Shown here piece after piece: positions 8,060 to 16,666 of a DNA stretch of 64,000 bases. Both the position numbers and the translations under genes were made by a program. Source of the DNA: Spirosoma utsteinense (lineage in GTDB: Bacteria; Bacteroidota; Bacteroidia; Cytophagales; Spirosomataceae). The stretch is taken from positions 1 through 64,000 of the forward strand of contig NZ_VFIA01000028.1 in NCBI RefSeq assembly GCF_014282275.1, read 5' to 3'. Each line of letters opens with the position of its first letter. Position 1 is the first letter of the stretch. The notes beneath the pieces were generated by a model. The model made no database searches. It saw only the letters and a list, made by a program, of their open reading frames with translations, and was not told the origin of the DNA.

Positions 8060-9307
8060 TTATCTGGCTATCCGTTTCATCCAGTCCCCCCAGAACAAAC
8101 CAATCCGGGCCGACAGCGTGGCAAATACCAGCGCCTTCCCGAAACCAAGGGCGAAGTCAGCCACCGGTTCCAGATTCCAGGGACCATAATCGTAGCGGTA
8201 CTTCCAGTCGACCGGACTGTCGTATGACCAGGTATAGGACAGAAAGAACCCGTTCCGGGCGTAGGGCGATTTGAGCAGAAACTCACCAAACGGCCATTGA
8301 ACCGCCAGCAGAATACTCATGAACACAACCGCCAGGAGTCCGGCCAGCACCCAGTCGTTGAGCTTGCGGCCCGTCAGCGGGTTGTCGAAACGGTGCATCA
8401 GCCAGTCCATCGCAAAAGCGGGTATGACCAACAAGGGCGGGAAAAGAAACGGCTGGTAGGTGGTGATCGGGTTCAGGACCGGTCCCAGCCGGGGTGTTGC
8501 CGGAAAATATTGGAGCACCCAGCTTGGCCCCAGCAAAAACAGCATGAACAGCAGCGCGATGGTCGTTATCGGCCAGCGCAGCAACGACGCCCGGCCTACG
8601 GCCAGCAGGTAAAGCGGCAGGATAATGGCCGCCGTCATATAATAAGCCACTTCATGCGTTTCATGCCGGCCCATGGACTCGGCAAACAGAGAAAACAGCA
8701 TCGTGAGCAGCAAACCGGCCGATATGGCAAAAAGCCATTTCAACCGGCCTACCCGGCGGCTGGCGATGGCATCCTGTACCGGGGACTCCATCCGGTACTT
8801 GTTCTGTAACGCCAGCACCCCCACAATAGCGCCAAACTGCACCGTCATAATACCGATGGCCAGAATGGTGTGGGGCGGGGTCAGAATCTCAACGTCGAGG
8901 CCGTAGGTATTATGCCACCAGTCATCGAACGGGGCCGAAGTCAACATGGCCAGCGCACCCCACACGCAAAACATAGCCCCCAGGGGCGCATAGAAAACAC
9001 CCCAGAACGGTACCGATACCGCCCGGCCAGGATGATTCCGGTTCAGGGTAAGGCTCAGGATCTGATAGGCCGAGAACAACCCGGAGACGACGGCACCGAC
9101 ATAGATGACCAGGTGCGGAGGAGCAAACAGGCCGTCACGACCGATACTCATATGCCACATAATGTCCCAGAGCAAGCCCATTATGACGCAGAACGACGAG
9201 AACACGACAGCATACACGTACACGGGGATGCCTAAGCGCCAGTCCGTTGCGGAAATATCCGATGAATCCCGGGCAGGCTGGAATGAAGAAGGAATAGCCG
9301 ACTGCAT
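8060..9307 (-). CDS. Polytopic membrane protein with duplicated WH-G-D-PPH motif
   Basis: 415 residues, roughly ten predicted membrane helices. The frame is open to 9481, but MQSAIPSSFQPA at 9307 gives a short cytosolic tail before the first helix and is preferred. Two matching segments stand out: DIMWHMSIGRDGLFAPPH (48-65) and DWWHNTYGLDVEILTPPH (129-146), both WHxxxGxD then PPH and a following helix. A further HETH lies between later helices. Paired His in membrane segments suggest metal or heme binding. First gene of a two-gene unit with the His-rich protein downstream. I do not recognise the family; function unknown. Confidence 0.6.
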   Translation of the reverse strand: MQSAIPSSFQPARDSSDISATDWRLGIPVYVYAVVFSSFCVIMGLLWDIMWHMSIGRDGLFAPPHLVIYVGAVVSGLFSAYQILSLTLNRNHPGRAVSVPFWGVFYAPLGAMFCVWGALAMLTSAPFDDWWHNTYGLDVEILTPPHTILAIGIMTVQFGAIVGVLALQNKYRMESPVQDAIASRRVGRLKWLFAISAGLLLTMLFSLFAESMGRHETHEVAYYMTAAIILPLYLLAVGRASLLRWPITTIALLFMLFLLGPSWVLQYFPATPRLGPVLNPITTYQPFLFPPLLVIPAFAMDWLMHRFDNPLTGRKLNDWVLAGLLAVVFMSILLAVQWPFGEFLLKSPYARNGFFLSYTWSYDSPVDWKYRYDYGPWNLEPVADFALGFGKALVFATLSARIGLFWGDWMKRIAR

Positions 9308-9559
9308 GAGAAAAAAGTTTGTTTGAGGAATGATGCAGAAAAGTACAAAAAGGTTGCGCCCTATGATTGAAAAAAGCAAAGTGAATGGTAATAAATCGGG
9401 GTTGAATACGCTATGCATACTGCTATCAACCGTAAGGAAAATACCCTTTCTGATGAGCCAGTTGGCCCGGGAACGAATCATTTATGAGTTAACGGGACAA
9501 CAAAAAGACTGATTTACAGCGTTATTTGTAGACACGCTCTATATTACCCATTCATTCAG

Positions 9560-10183
9560 ATGTCGTCACTGCTCACTTTTCTCCGAAATAAATCCGTCCA
9601 GACAAAGAGTATTATTCTGGGAATTAGCTTGTTGATGAGTGCCTGCATACCCGATTTTCTGGTATCCAATCCCGATTGGGTCGTTATCGAAGCCGGGGAT
9701 CATGAATCACTGCCCAAACGTAAAGTGGGCGTACTCTTCAGCCCCGGCGAAGTGTCGGCTACGGTCACCTTCGACAGTTCGTGTATTTACGACCTGGGGA
9801 AAGTAGACGAGCAGGACTGGAATAAAGTGATTGGGCTGGGTTTCGTAGGCTCCAAGAACCAGGATATTACCGTAGGTACACCACCCCACCAGATCGATGG
9901 TGCGCGGGTAGGCTGGCGGTGGAACCCGGCGCGGGGCCGCATCGACCTGGGAGCCTACGCGTATGTCGATGGCAAACGCATCGATTTCAAAGTGGGCGAA
10001 ACAGCCCTGAACACCCCCACAAAACTGGTCATCAAGATCGATTATAACCGCAAGATGTACCAGATTCTCGGTGGACAACCCATCCCATTTACGCACAACA
10101 AAACGTTCGGCTACAAGACCGGGCTTTACTTCGGCGGCAACCAGCCCGCTCCGCATCAGATACGGGTCAGAATTGTTGAGTAA
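9560..10183 (+). CDS. Putative lipoprotein, unknown
   Basis: 207 residues. After a longish n-region the hydrophobic segment SIILGISLLMSAC forms a lipoprotein signal with Cys at about residue 29. The mature part is beta-rich with no recognised domain; phrases such as IDGARVGWRWNPARGRIDLG and GYKTGLYFGGNQPAP suggest a jelly-roll or lectin-like fold. Convergent with the Nramp-like gene, whose stop is 4 bp away. Function unknown. Confidence 0.5.
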   Translation: MSSLLTFLRNKSVQTKSIILGISLLMSACIPDFLVSNPDWVVIEAGDHESLPKRKVGVLFSPGEVSATVTFDSSCIYDLGKVDEQDWNKVIGLGFVGSKNQDITVGTPPHQIDGARVGWRWNPARGRIDLGAYAYVDGKRIDFKVGETALNTPTKLVIKIDYNRKMYQILGGQPIPFTHNKTFGYKTGLYFGGNQPAPHQIRVRIVE

Positions 10184-10187
10184 CGGC

Positions 10188-11606
10188 TTAGCCCATCAAC
10201 TGCCAGACACCGTAAACGCTTACGCCCAGAATGGCCAGCACACTGAGCCAGAGCCACAGGTCGTAACCCAGGGTCGGCTTGAGGCTTCCGGGCAACTCAC
10301 GGTACCGGAATTGCAGCGCGGCCCAGATCACGACCAGCAGCAGCACCGAGGTAGCCGCCCCGCCCAGCAACACCATCAGCACGGGCAGTTTTATCACCAG
10401 AAACAACACACACCATAAGGCCGGGAAACCCCACGACAGGGTAGCCAGCGTCTTTTTTCGCACGACCGGATCATCGAACCGGACCCAGCCCAACTGCCCG
10501 AACGCATCCGCAAAAATCCGCGACCAGCTCGCCGTAGCCGTGAACAGCGTTGAGTATAGCACAAAGAACGCCCCCACCAGAAACAACCCTTTCGCGCCCG
10601 GCCCCAGCGTAACCGTAAACAGGCGCGACAGCGTTTCAACCATCGCGTACCCTTCCGGAATGTGTCCGCCCGCGTGTAGCAACGACGCACCCAGCAGGTA
10701 AAAAGCTGCCGTCACGGTGGTATAGACAACCATGGCGCACAAGGCGTCGAGCGTCATGACCCGAATCCAGCCTTTGGCCCGCTCAGCCCAGACGGCCGTA
10801 CCATCATTTGGGCCCGTGTAAGCTGCGTACCCTTTTTCAATGCACCAGTACGTGTAATACATGATTTCGTCGCCCCCAACGCCGGTGATTCCGAAAGCCG
10901 CAATAGCCACACCTACCGTAGCTTTCGGCAGTGAGAACGTTAGCCCCCCGGCAAGTTCGGCTCCACTGATGGCATAATCGGTACGCTGCAGCAACAGTAG
11001 CGATAACAGGATAAGACCGGTAAACAGCAGGATCATGACCAGCGACCCCCGCTCAACCCAGTCATACTGCCCGCCATAGATGAGCAGCCCCGCCGAAGCC
11101 GCCGACAGTATAGCCCAGAGCGTCGTGGGCACCGCCGGAAAAGCCATGTTCAACACCAGCGCCACCCCGCCCACGATGCCGCCCACCTGTAACACTTTCA
11201 ACGTCTGCAAACTGAGCCACAGCCAGATGGTCCAATGGCCGCGACCCAGCCGGAGCCCCGGCAAGCGGTTGAGCGACTGCATGGTGGGCTTGCCGGTATA
11301 AATAGCATTTTTACCGAACTCGAGCTGGAGCGCCACCTTCACGAAACAACTGACCAGAATGACCCAGAACGCAACGAAGCCCGCTTTGGCACCCAGCGCC
11401 GTTGTCGCGATCAGTTCCCCCGACCCGACAATGGCCGCCGACAGGATGAAGCCAGGACCGAGGTGGCGAAACTGTTTAAGAAACGTAGTTGGTGCCGATT
11501 GAATACGGTCGGTCGTGAGGGCGTACAGGTCGGGGGGCGGTAGCGTTGCGGGGGTATTAGGCTGATTCACAGGCATAGGAGCGACGAGTTGACTGACGTG
11601 TATCAT
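10188..11606 (-). CDS. Nramp-like transporter lacking canonical metal motifs
   Basis: 472 residues with about 11 membrane helices. FRHLGPGFILSAAIVGSGEL aligns with the first helix of Nramp/MntH proteins, whose GPGF start it keeps. The metal-binding DPGN of helix 1 is replaced by VGSGE, and the M-P-H motif of helix 6 by a segment in AFGITGVGGDEIMYYTYW. It therefore belongs to the fold family, but Mn/Fe transport cannot be assumed. About 20 residues of Pro/Thr-rich tail precede the first homologous part. Divergent from the AraC regulator at 11696, which may control it. Confidence 0.75.
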   Translation of the reverse strand: MIHVSQLVAPMPVNQPNTPATLPPPDLYALTTDRIQSAPTTFLKQFRHLGPGFILSAAIVGSGELIATTALGAKAGFVAFWVILVSCFVKVALQLEFGKNAIYTGKPTMQSLNRLPGLRLGRGHWTIWLWLSLQTLKVLQVGGIVGGVALVLNMAFPAVPTTLWAILSAASAGLLIYGGQYDWVERGSLVMILLFTGLILLSLLLLQRTDYAISGAELAGGLTFSLPKATVGVAIAAFGITGVGGDEIMYYTYWCIEKGYAAYTGPNDGTAVWAERAKGWIRVMTLDALCAMVVYTTVTAAFYLLGASLLHAGGHIPEGYAMVETLSRLFTVTLGPGAKGLFLVGAFFVLYSTLFTATASWSRIFADAFGQLGWVRFDDPVVRKKTLATLSWGFPALWCVLFLVIKLPVLMVLLGGAATSVLLLVVIWAALQFRYRELPGSLKPTLGYDLWLWLSVLAILGVSVYGVWQLMG

Positions 11607-11654
11607 TGAAAGGACATCCTACTAAATTCATACGCAGAATTGGCCGATGCCGCC

Positions 11655-11662
11655 TAAATTTG
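11655..11662 (+). promoter_or_regulatory. Candidate -7 box for AraC gene
   Basis: taaatttg fits TAnnTTTG and lies 33 bp before the ATG at 11696. The -33 box is poor. It supports starting the regulator at 11696 rather than at the TTG at 11606. Confidence 0.3.
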
Positions 11663-11695
11663 GCAACAAACCAGGCTCACTGGATTACACTCCGT

Positions 11696-12829
11696 ATGAC
11701 GATCTCCCCCTTTGATCTGATCTTGCTCCTCGGTTCTGCACAGGGATTTATTCTGGCGACGCTCCTTTGGATCAACCAGAAAGGCAACCGCTTATCGAAC
11801 CGGCTGCTGGCTGCGTTGATTGGCCTGCTGGCGTTGATGAGCTTGGCCGTGGGCATACCCGTTGCTAACCGCTGGGTGAGTTTTGCGCTGGATTTACTAC
11901 CCCTCATCATGGCCATGCCCCTGGGGCCGCTCATCTATTTTTATATAAAGTCCATGCTCGATCCCACGTTCCGGCTGGGTCGGCCCGAACGGCTGCATTT
12001 TTATCCGGTCGTGCTGGATTGGGGATCAAAGCTGATTGGCTGGGTGTTTGTTTCCGGTTGGCTTCTCGGTTTTTTTCGACCAGAACAAGGACCAGTCTGG
12101 GGCCATATCATGAATGAATATGATACGTATGCCGACATTCCCCGCTGGCTATCGGTAACGACCTATCTGCTTATCACGAGACACCTGTTAAATCAGAACC
12201 AGCCCACCGACAACAGCGGACAACAGCAAAATCTACGCTGGCTTCGGCAATACGTCACTGTCTTTCTGGTTTTTCAGACAATCTGGCTCATCCATCTGGT
12301 ACCCTACATCATTCCTGCTTCGCGGGGTCCGCTGCTGGATCGCTTTGGCTGGTATCCGATCTATATTCCCATTACCATCATGATCTATTGGTTAGGGCTG
12401 AAAGGCTATCTGCATGCCCGAAATAGCCCGGTCGATGGAACGGCTCCCAAAATCGGTGCTATGTTTATCCCCGCCGAAACCGTTGAAAGGGCAATCCGTT
12501 CGCTAACGACGGCCATGCAAACCGACAAACTCTACCTGGACCCGGAGCTAACCGTCGAGAAGGTTGGACGGCACGTGCAGTTGCCACCCAAGACGGTGTC
12601 GTTCGTGCTGAATCATCATCGCCAAAAAAGCTTCAATACATTTGTTAACGAGTACCGGATCGAGGCTGTCAAGCACCGGTTGGCCGATTCGGCCAGCGAG
12701 CGTCTGACACTGACAGGGGTTGCGTTCGAGTGCGGGTTCAATTCACAGGCTACGTTTCAGCGGGCCTTCAGGCAGGTAACAGGCCAGTCGCCGAAACAAT
12801 ATATCGGGCAGCAGACAGCAGCATCCTGA
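11696..12829 (+). CDS. Membrane-bound AraC-family regulator
   Basis: 377 residues. The N-terminal ~230 residues contain about seven membrane helices (starting FDLILLLGSAQGFILATLLW), and the C-terminal ~110 residues are an AraC-type double helix-turn-helix: LTVEKVGRHVQLPPKTVSFV, then FNTFVNEYRIEAVKHRL, and GVAFECGFNSQATFQRAFR with TGQSPKQY. This 7TM-AraC layout is common in Bacteroidota and probably senses an extracellular or membrane signal. An upstream TTG-started frame from 11606 overlaps the divergent gene's start and is rejected. Possible targets are the divergent Nramp-like gene or the S41 peptidase gene 76 bp downstream. Confidence 0.8.
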   Translation: MTISPFDLILLLGSAQGFILATLLWINQKGNRLSNRLLAALIGLLALMSLAVGIPVANRWVSFALDLLPLIMAMPLGPLIYFYIKSMLDPTFRLGRPERLHFYPVVLDWGSKLIGWVFVSGWLLGFFRPEQGPVWGHIMNEYDTYADIPRWLSVTTYLLITRHLLNQNQPTDNSGQQQNLRWLRQYVTVFLVFQTIWLIHLVPYIIPASRGPLLDRFGWYPIYIPITIMIYWLGLKGYLHARNSPVDGTAPKIGAMFIPAETVERAIRSLTTAMQTDKLYLDPELTVEKVGRHVQLPPKTVSFVLNHHRQKSFNTFVNEYRIEAVKHRLADSASERLTLTGVAFECGFNSQATFQRAFRQVTGQSPKQYIGQQTAAS

Positions 12830-12905
12830 AAATCACCGCTCAAATCTGGATTTGAGTAGATTGACGCGTTGCTTTTGGCCTGTTTTGGCATAAAATCAAC
12901 GAAAT

Positions 12906-14447
12906 ATGAAATCACTCATTTCCTTTTTACTCGTATGCCCCTTCTGGAGCAATGCCCAGCCCGGGACTGATTCGTTGTCCACCAGAATCCTGCAACCGGC
13001 CGATATGCAGACCGATTTCCGCTACCTGCGCCGACTGCTCGAAGAAACACATCCGGCTCTGTATCGCTACACTCCTAAAGCCCAGATGCAGGCTAAAATG
13101 GATAGTATTGACCAAAGCCTGAGGCAACCGACGCCGTTCTACGCGTTTTTCAAGACGGTGGCTACCCTTATGGCTGACATTCGTTGCGCCCATACCCACG
13201 CACTGCCTCAGAAAAACTGGCGTGAGCAGTTCAACACTACCCAGCGAACAATACCTTTTTTCCTGTTTCCCTCCCAAAGCCGCCCGTTCGTCCTGTTGAA
13301 TGGAACCACTGACCAATCAATAAAACCCGGCTTCGAATTACTGACCATCAACGGCCAATCAATGGAGGCCATACGGCAACAACTGTTTCGCTATTACTGG
13401 GCGGACGGATACATCGAATCGTCCAGATCAGTTACGCTGAAAGGAGAACTATTCGCCTTGTTCTATTACTGGTTCATCGGCCAGCCCGATACCTTCGCGC
13501 TCACGTTCCGTAGCCCGGCGGGTGATACCGTGCGATTCGAGACACCTGCGAAGCCATTCGGCTCCTCATTAAAAGTTATGAAAAAGAACCCCGTCAATAA
13601 ACAGATGGTGGCGTGGTACATTACGAAAAAAGAAAAGCACCCCTGGCGGGTATATTTTCCCGATACACTCGCCAGCACAGCTTATCTGCGGCTCGACGGC
13701 TTTGGGGGTGAAGGCGCGAAAAACGGAGCACAGGCGATTACCGTTTTTCGGCAATTTATGGACAGGACAATGGCTAAAATTCAGAAGAAGCAGATCGAAA
13801 ACCTGATTGTCGATGTCAGGAGTAATACGGGCGGCTGGGACAGTCAGGGTATCGAACTGTTCACGTACCTGATGAAAACTGACTCGGCCGTACCTTACTA
13901 CGCCCGCCAGCATAGTGTTACAGATAGTTCTGAGTTTATCCAGTTCTCCGACCTCTCCGAAGCGGACCGGAAGAATGTTAAGAACGAGTTGATTCCTGAG
14001 CCTGATGGTACGTTCACGCTTAAACAAGGCAGCGACACTCGTGAGCCGAAACGCTACTCACCCAAATCCAATCGATTCCGGGGCCAGGTGTACATTCTGA
14101 TGGATGGGGCCAGTGTGTCTACAGCGTCAGAGTTTCTGGCCGTGGCTCACGCCAATAAAGTAGGTGTGTTCATAGGCGAAGAATCGGGCGGAGCCTACGA
14201 AGGTGGTAACGGCAGCAGTTTCATCAATCTCGAACTGCCAAAATCGGGGATACAGGTCAGTACGCCGTTAGTATACTACAACAACGCGGTACCGGAACCC
14301 ACCATAAAAGGTCGTGGTACGATGCCTGACCACAACGTGCCTCTTACAATCGACAATGTACTGAACCATACTGCCCCCCATTACGATTTCGTACGGAAGC
14401 TTATTCAGCGTCAACTACCAGCAGCGCCTACGAAGGCGACAGAATAA
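12906..14447 (+). CDS. Secreted S41-family serine peptidase
   Basis: 513 residues with a signal peptide ending FWSNAQ. It carries an N-terminal helical region, a short PDZ-like segment (GFELLTINGQSMEAI) and a C-terminal tail-specific protease core: NLIVDVRSNTGGWDSQGIEL, then YILMDGASVSTASEFLAVA with the expected nucleophile Ser in the VST-ASEF strand, and IGEESGGAYEGGNG with GTMPDH near the end. Family S41 enzymes cut unfolded or C-terminal peptides with a Ser/Lys dyad; I did not pin down the Lys. Likely periplasmic. It follows the AraC regulator on the same strand. Confidence 0.85.
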   Translation: MKSLISFLLVCPFWSNAQPGTDSLSTRILQPADMQTDFRYLRRLLEETHPALYRYTPKAQMQAKMDSIDQSLRQPTPFYAFFKTVATLMADIRCAHTHALPQKNWREQFNTTQRTIPFFLFPSQSRPFVLLNGTTDQSIKPGFELLTINGQSMEAIRQQLFRYYWADGYIESSRSVTLKGELFALFYYWFIGQPDTFALTFRSPAGDTVRFETPAKPFGSSLKVMKKNPVNKQMVAWYITKKEKHPWRVYFPDTLASTAYLRLDGFGGEGAKNGAQAITVFRQFMDRTMAKIQKKQIENLIVDVRSNTGGWDSQGIELFTYLMKTDSAVPYYARQHSVTDSSEFIQFSDLSEADRKNVKNELIPEPDGTFTLKQGSDTREPKRYSPKSNRFRGQVYILMDGASVSTASEFLAVAHANKVGVFIGEESGGAYEGGNGSSFINLELPKSGIQVSTPLVYYNNAVPEPTIKGRGTMPDHNVPLTIDNVLNHTAPHYDFVRKLIQRQLPAAPTKATE

Positions 14448-14507
14448 ATTTCTTATCCAGTACGTGGCAGGTGGCGTTAAGGTAAAACAACTATTAATGC
14501 CCTACGC

Positions 14508-15194
14508 ATGGCCAACTACCAACACCTCCACGACTGGAACCTGTCTCCTACCGAGGCTGTGATCCTGCAAAACCAGTTACGTACTCAGGTTCGTATACAA
14601 CCGCTGACAACAACGCCCAAAACCATTGCAGGCTGCGATATATCGTTTAACAAGTTTGAGGAAACGGTCTACGCGGGCGTTGTGGTGATCGATCTGGAAA
14701 CGATGGAAACCATTGAGGAAGCGGGCGTGGTCAGCACGGCGCCGTTCCCGTATATTCCGGGCCTGCTGTCGTTCCGCGAGATCCCATCACTACTCGAAGC
14801 CTGGGCAAAGCTAACCATCGAACCGGACGTGGTCATGTTCGACGGCCATGGCACCGCCCACCCCCGCCGGATCGGGATTGCGTCGCACGCGGGCCTGTTT
14901 CTAAATCGGCCCACGTTCGGCTGCGGCAAATCGGTGCTGGTAGGCAAGTATGAGGAACCGGCTCTGGAACGCGGCAGCTGGTCGCCCATGACACATTACA
15001 AGGACGTTATCGGGGCCGCCTTACGGACAAAGAACAAGGTTAACCCGGTCTACGTCTCGCCGGGAAACCTGATTGATCTGGAAACGGCCATCGCGCTGAC
15101 GTTACAATGCGACGGCGGCTACCGTATTCCTGAACCCACCCGCCGGGCACATAACCTGGTGAACGCACTACGGAAAGGGGAAAAGGTGATGTGA
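14508..15194 (+). CDS. nfi: Endonuclease V
   Basis: 228 residues, normal family length. It nicks DNA (and in many organisms RNA) at the second phosphodiester 3' of deoxyinosine, in repair of deaminated adenine. Catalytic acidic residues are all in place: D44 in GCDISF, E91 in PYIPGLLSFREIP and D112 in FDGHGTAHPRRIGIASH, and Y82 of the PYIPG wedge is kept. The C-terminal helix has DLETAIALTLQCDGGYRIPE. It stands alone; the neighbour upstream is an unrelated peptidase. Confidence 0.95.
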   Translation: MANYQHLHDWNLSPTEAVILQNQLRTQVRIQPLTTTPKTIAGCDISFNKFEETVYAGVVVIDLETMETIEEAGVVSTAPFPYIPGLLSFREIPSLLEAWAKLTIEPDVVMFDGHGTAHPRRIGIASHAGLFLNRPTFGCGKSVLVGKYEEPALERGSWSPMTHYKDVIGAALRTKNKVNPVYVSPGNLIDLETAIALTLQCDGGYRIPEPTRRAHNLVNALRKGEKVM

Positions 15195-15251
15195 TAGGGG
15201 TGTGAGGGGTGTTGGGTTCTGGAGCATCAGCCCGCACCCGGCCTCACCGCT

Positions 15252-15545
15252 CTACCCCTCGTAGAACCGCAGCCGGTTTTGCAGGGAGACGACCTCGCTT
15301 TTGAGGTTTTCGAGTTTATCCAGCAGGTCGGAAACAACGTCCAGATCATCGGGATGAATGTCAAGCTCCTGATGCAGCCGAACAAGTTTTTCCAGTTGCG
15401 GCAGTTGACCGGTTTCGACGTAGAGCGAGTCTTCGATCGTTGTGGTGACGATCAGATCCTGGCTGACGAGGGTTTCGACAAAGGTGATCTCGACATTATG
15501 ATAGACACAAAAGTCGCGGACGAGTGTCAGGTGTTGAGGTTGCAT
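15252..15545 (-). CDS. cbpM: CbpM-like chaperone modulator
   Basis: 97 residues. A short winged-helix-like N-terminal part (LVRDFCVYHNVEITFVETLV) and a C-terminal coiled-coil helix (HQELDIHPDDLDVVSDLLDK onward to LQNRLRFYE) match CbpM, the inhibitor/modulator that binds the J-domain of CbpA. Lies 10 bp downstream of the cbpA-like gene, the usual operon order. Similar to MerR-type HTH proteins in sequence, but the neighbour settles the call. Confidence 0.8.
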   Translation of the reverse strand: MQPQHLTLVRDFCVYHNVEITFVETLVSQDLIVTTTIEDSLYVETGQLPQLEKLVRLHQELDIHPDDLDVVSDLLDKLENLKSEVVSLQNRLRFYEG

Positions 15546-15555
15546 GGGGCGGAGG

Positions 15556-16458
15556 TTAAAGAGTTGACAGTTGCCGGAATAGTTCTTTTTGCGCGTCGGT
15601 CAGGTTCGTAGGCAACGTTATTTGCCAGGTAATGTACAAATCGCCGAAGGAGCCTTCCTGCTTATAAACAGGAAACCCTTTTCCCTTCAACCGGACCTTC
15701 GTCCCCTGTTGAGTCTCGGGCTGAACGGTCAGTTTCACCTTCCCATCCATCGTTTCTACCACCCGACTGCCACCCAGCAGAGCTGTATAGAGGTCGATCT
15801 CTTCATTGACATACAGATCGTTGCCCATCCGCTTGAACCGGCTGTCGTCGGCGATGACGAAGGTGATATACAGATCGCCCGCCGGGGCTCCGTTAAGGCC
15901 CGGCGCGCCGTAGCCTGCCAGTTTTATTTTCTGGCCGTTTTCAATGCCGGCGGGCACCGTGATGCGGATGTTTTTCCCGTCCAGGGTAAGCGTCTGTTTG
16001 TGGGTTTGGTAAGCGTCGCGCAGGTTGAGGTGGAGTTCGGCCTGGTAATCCTGCCCCCGGAACTGAGTCTGGCGCCCCCCGCTCCGGTCACCGCCCCCCT
16101 GCCCGAACATGGACGAGAGAAAATCAGAAAAATCAGCCCCACCGAAGCCCTCCGAAAAATCGTCGCCGGAACTACCCTGTGTATACGACTGACGTTGCTG
16201 TTGCTGCCGACGCGCCTGTTCAAATTCCTCGGCATGTTGCCAGTCTTTTCCATACTGGTCGTATTTCTTCCGCTTCTCCGGATCGCTTAGAATCTCATTG
16301 GCCTCGTTGATCTGCTGAAATTTTTTATTGGCGTCCCCGTCGTTGGGGTTCAGGTCGGGATGGTATTTCCGGGCCAGTTTCCGGTAAGCTTTTTTTATGT
16401 CTTCGTCCGAAGCTGTTTTGGTGAGGCCCAGCACAGCGTAGTAATCGATAAAGTCCAT
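15556..16458 (-). CDS. cbpA: CbpA/DnaJ-type co-chaperone
   Basis: 300 residues. N-terminal J-domain (about 4-70) with the HPD triad in [12 protein letters not shown], a Gly/Gln/Phe-rich linker (about 80-130: [26 protein letters not shown]), then two beta-sandwich substrate-binding domains. It lacks the CxxCxGxG zinc fingers of DnaJ, so it is a CbpA/class B type. It delivers substrates to DnaK. First gene of a two-gene unit with the CbpM-like modulator. Confidence 0.9.
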   Translation of the reverse strand: MDFIDYYAVLGLTKTASDEDIKKAYRKLARKYHPDLNPNDGDANKKFQQINEANEILSDPEKRKKYDQYGKDWQHAEEFEQARRQQQQRQSYTQGSSGDDFSEGFGGADFSDFLSSMFGQGGGDRSGGRQTQFRGQDYQAELHLNLRDAYQTHKQTLTLDGKNIRITVPAGIENGQKIKLAGYGAPGLNGAPAGDLYITFVIADDSRFKRMGNDLYVNEEIDLYTALLGGSRVVETMDGKVKLTVQPETQQGTKVRLKGKGFPVYKQEGSFGDLYITWQITLPTNLTDAQKELFRQLSTL

Positions 16459-16666
16459 ACGGTATGAGCATTTCTAGTGGATACAAAGCCGATCTATCAA
16501 CAGAAAACGGTGCGTTTCACTGAAACAGCTACCGGCTGAAAGGTACAACCGGATGGTATACGTCAACCAATTTGTTGGCTGTTTTTATGGATAATTCTCT
16601 CAAAAACCGGGTGATGATCCCCGCCAGAAAGACTATCTTGCCTCACAACGTCAGTCCAACGTTTTC

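Noticed and set aside
8297..9235. Plus-strand frames antisense to the polytopic membrane gene
   Set aside because: Gln/Arg-rich translation typical of an antisense shadow of a Leu/Ala-rich membrane protein.
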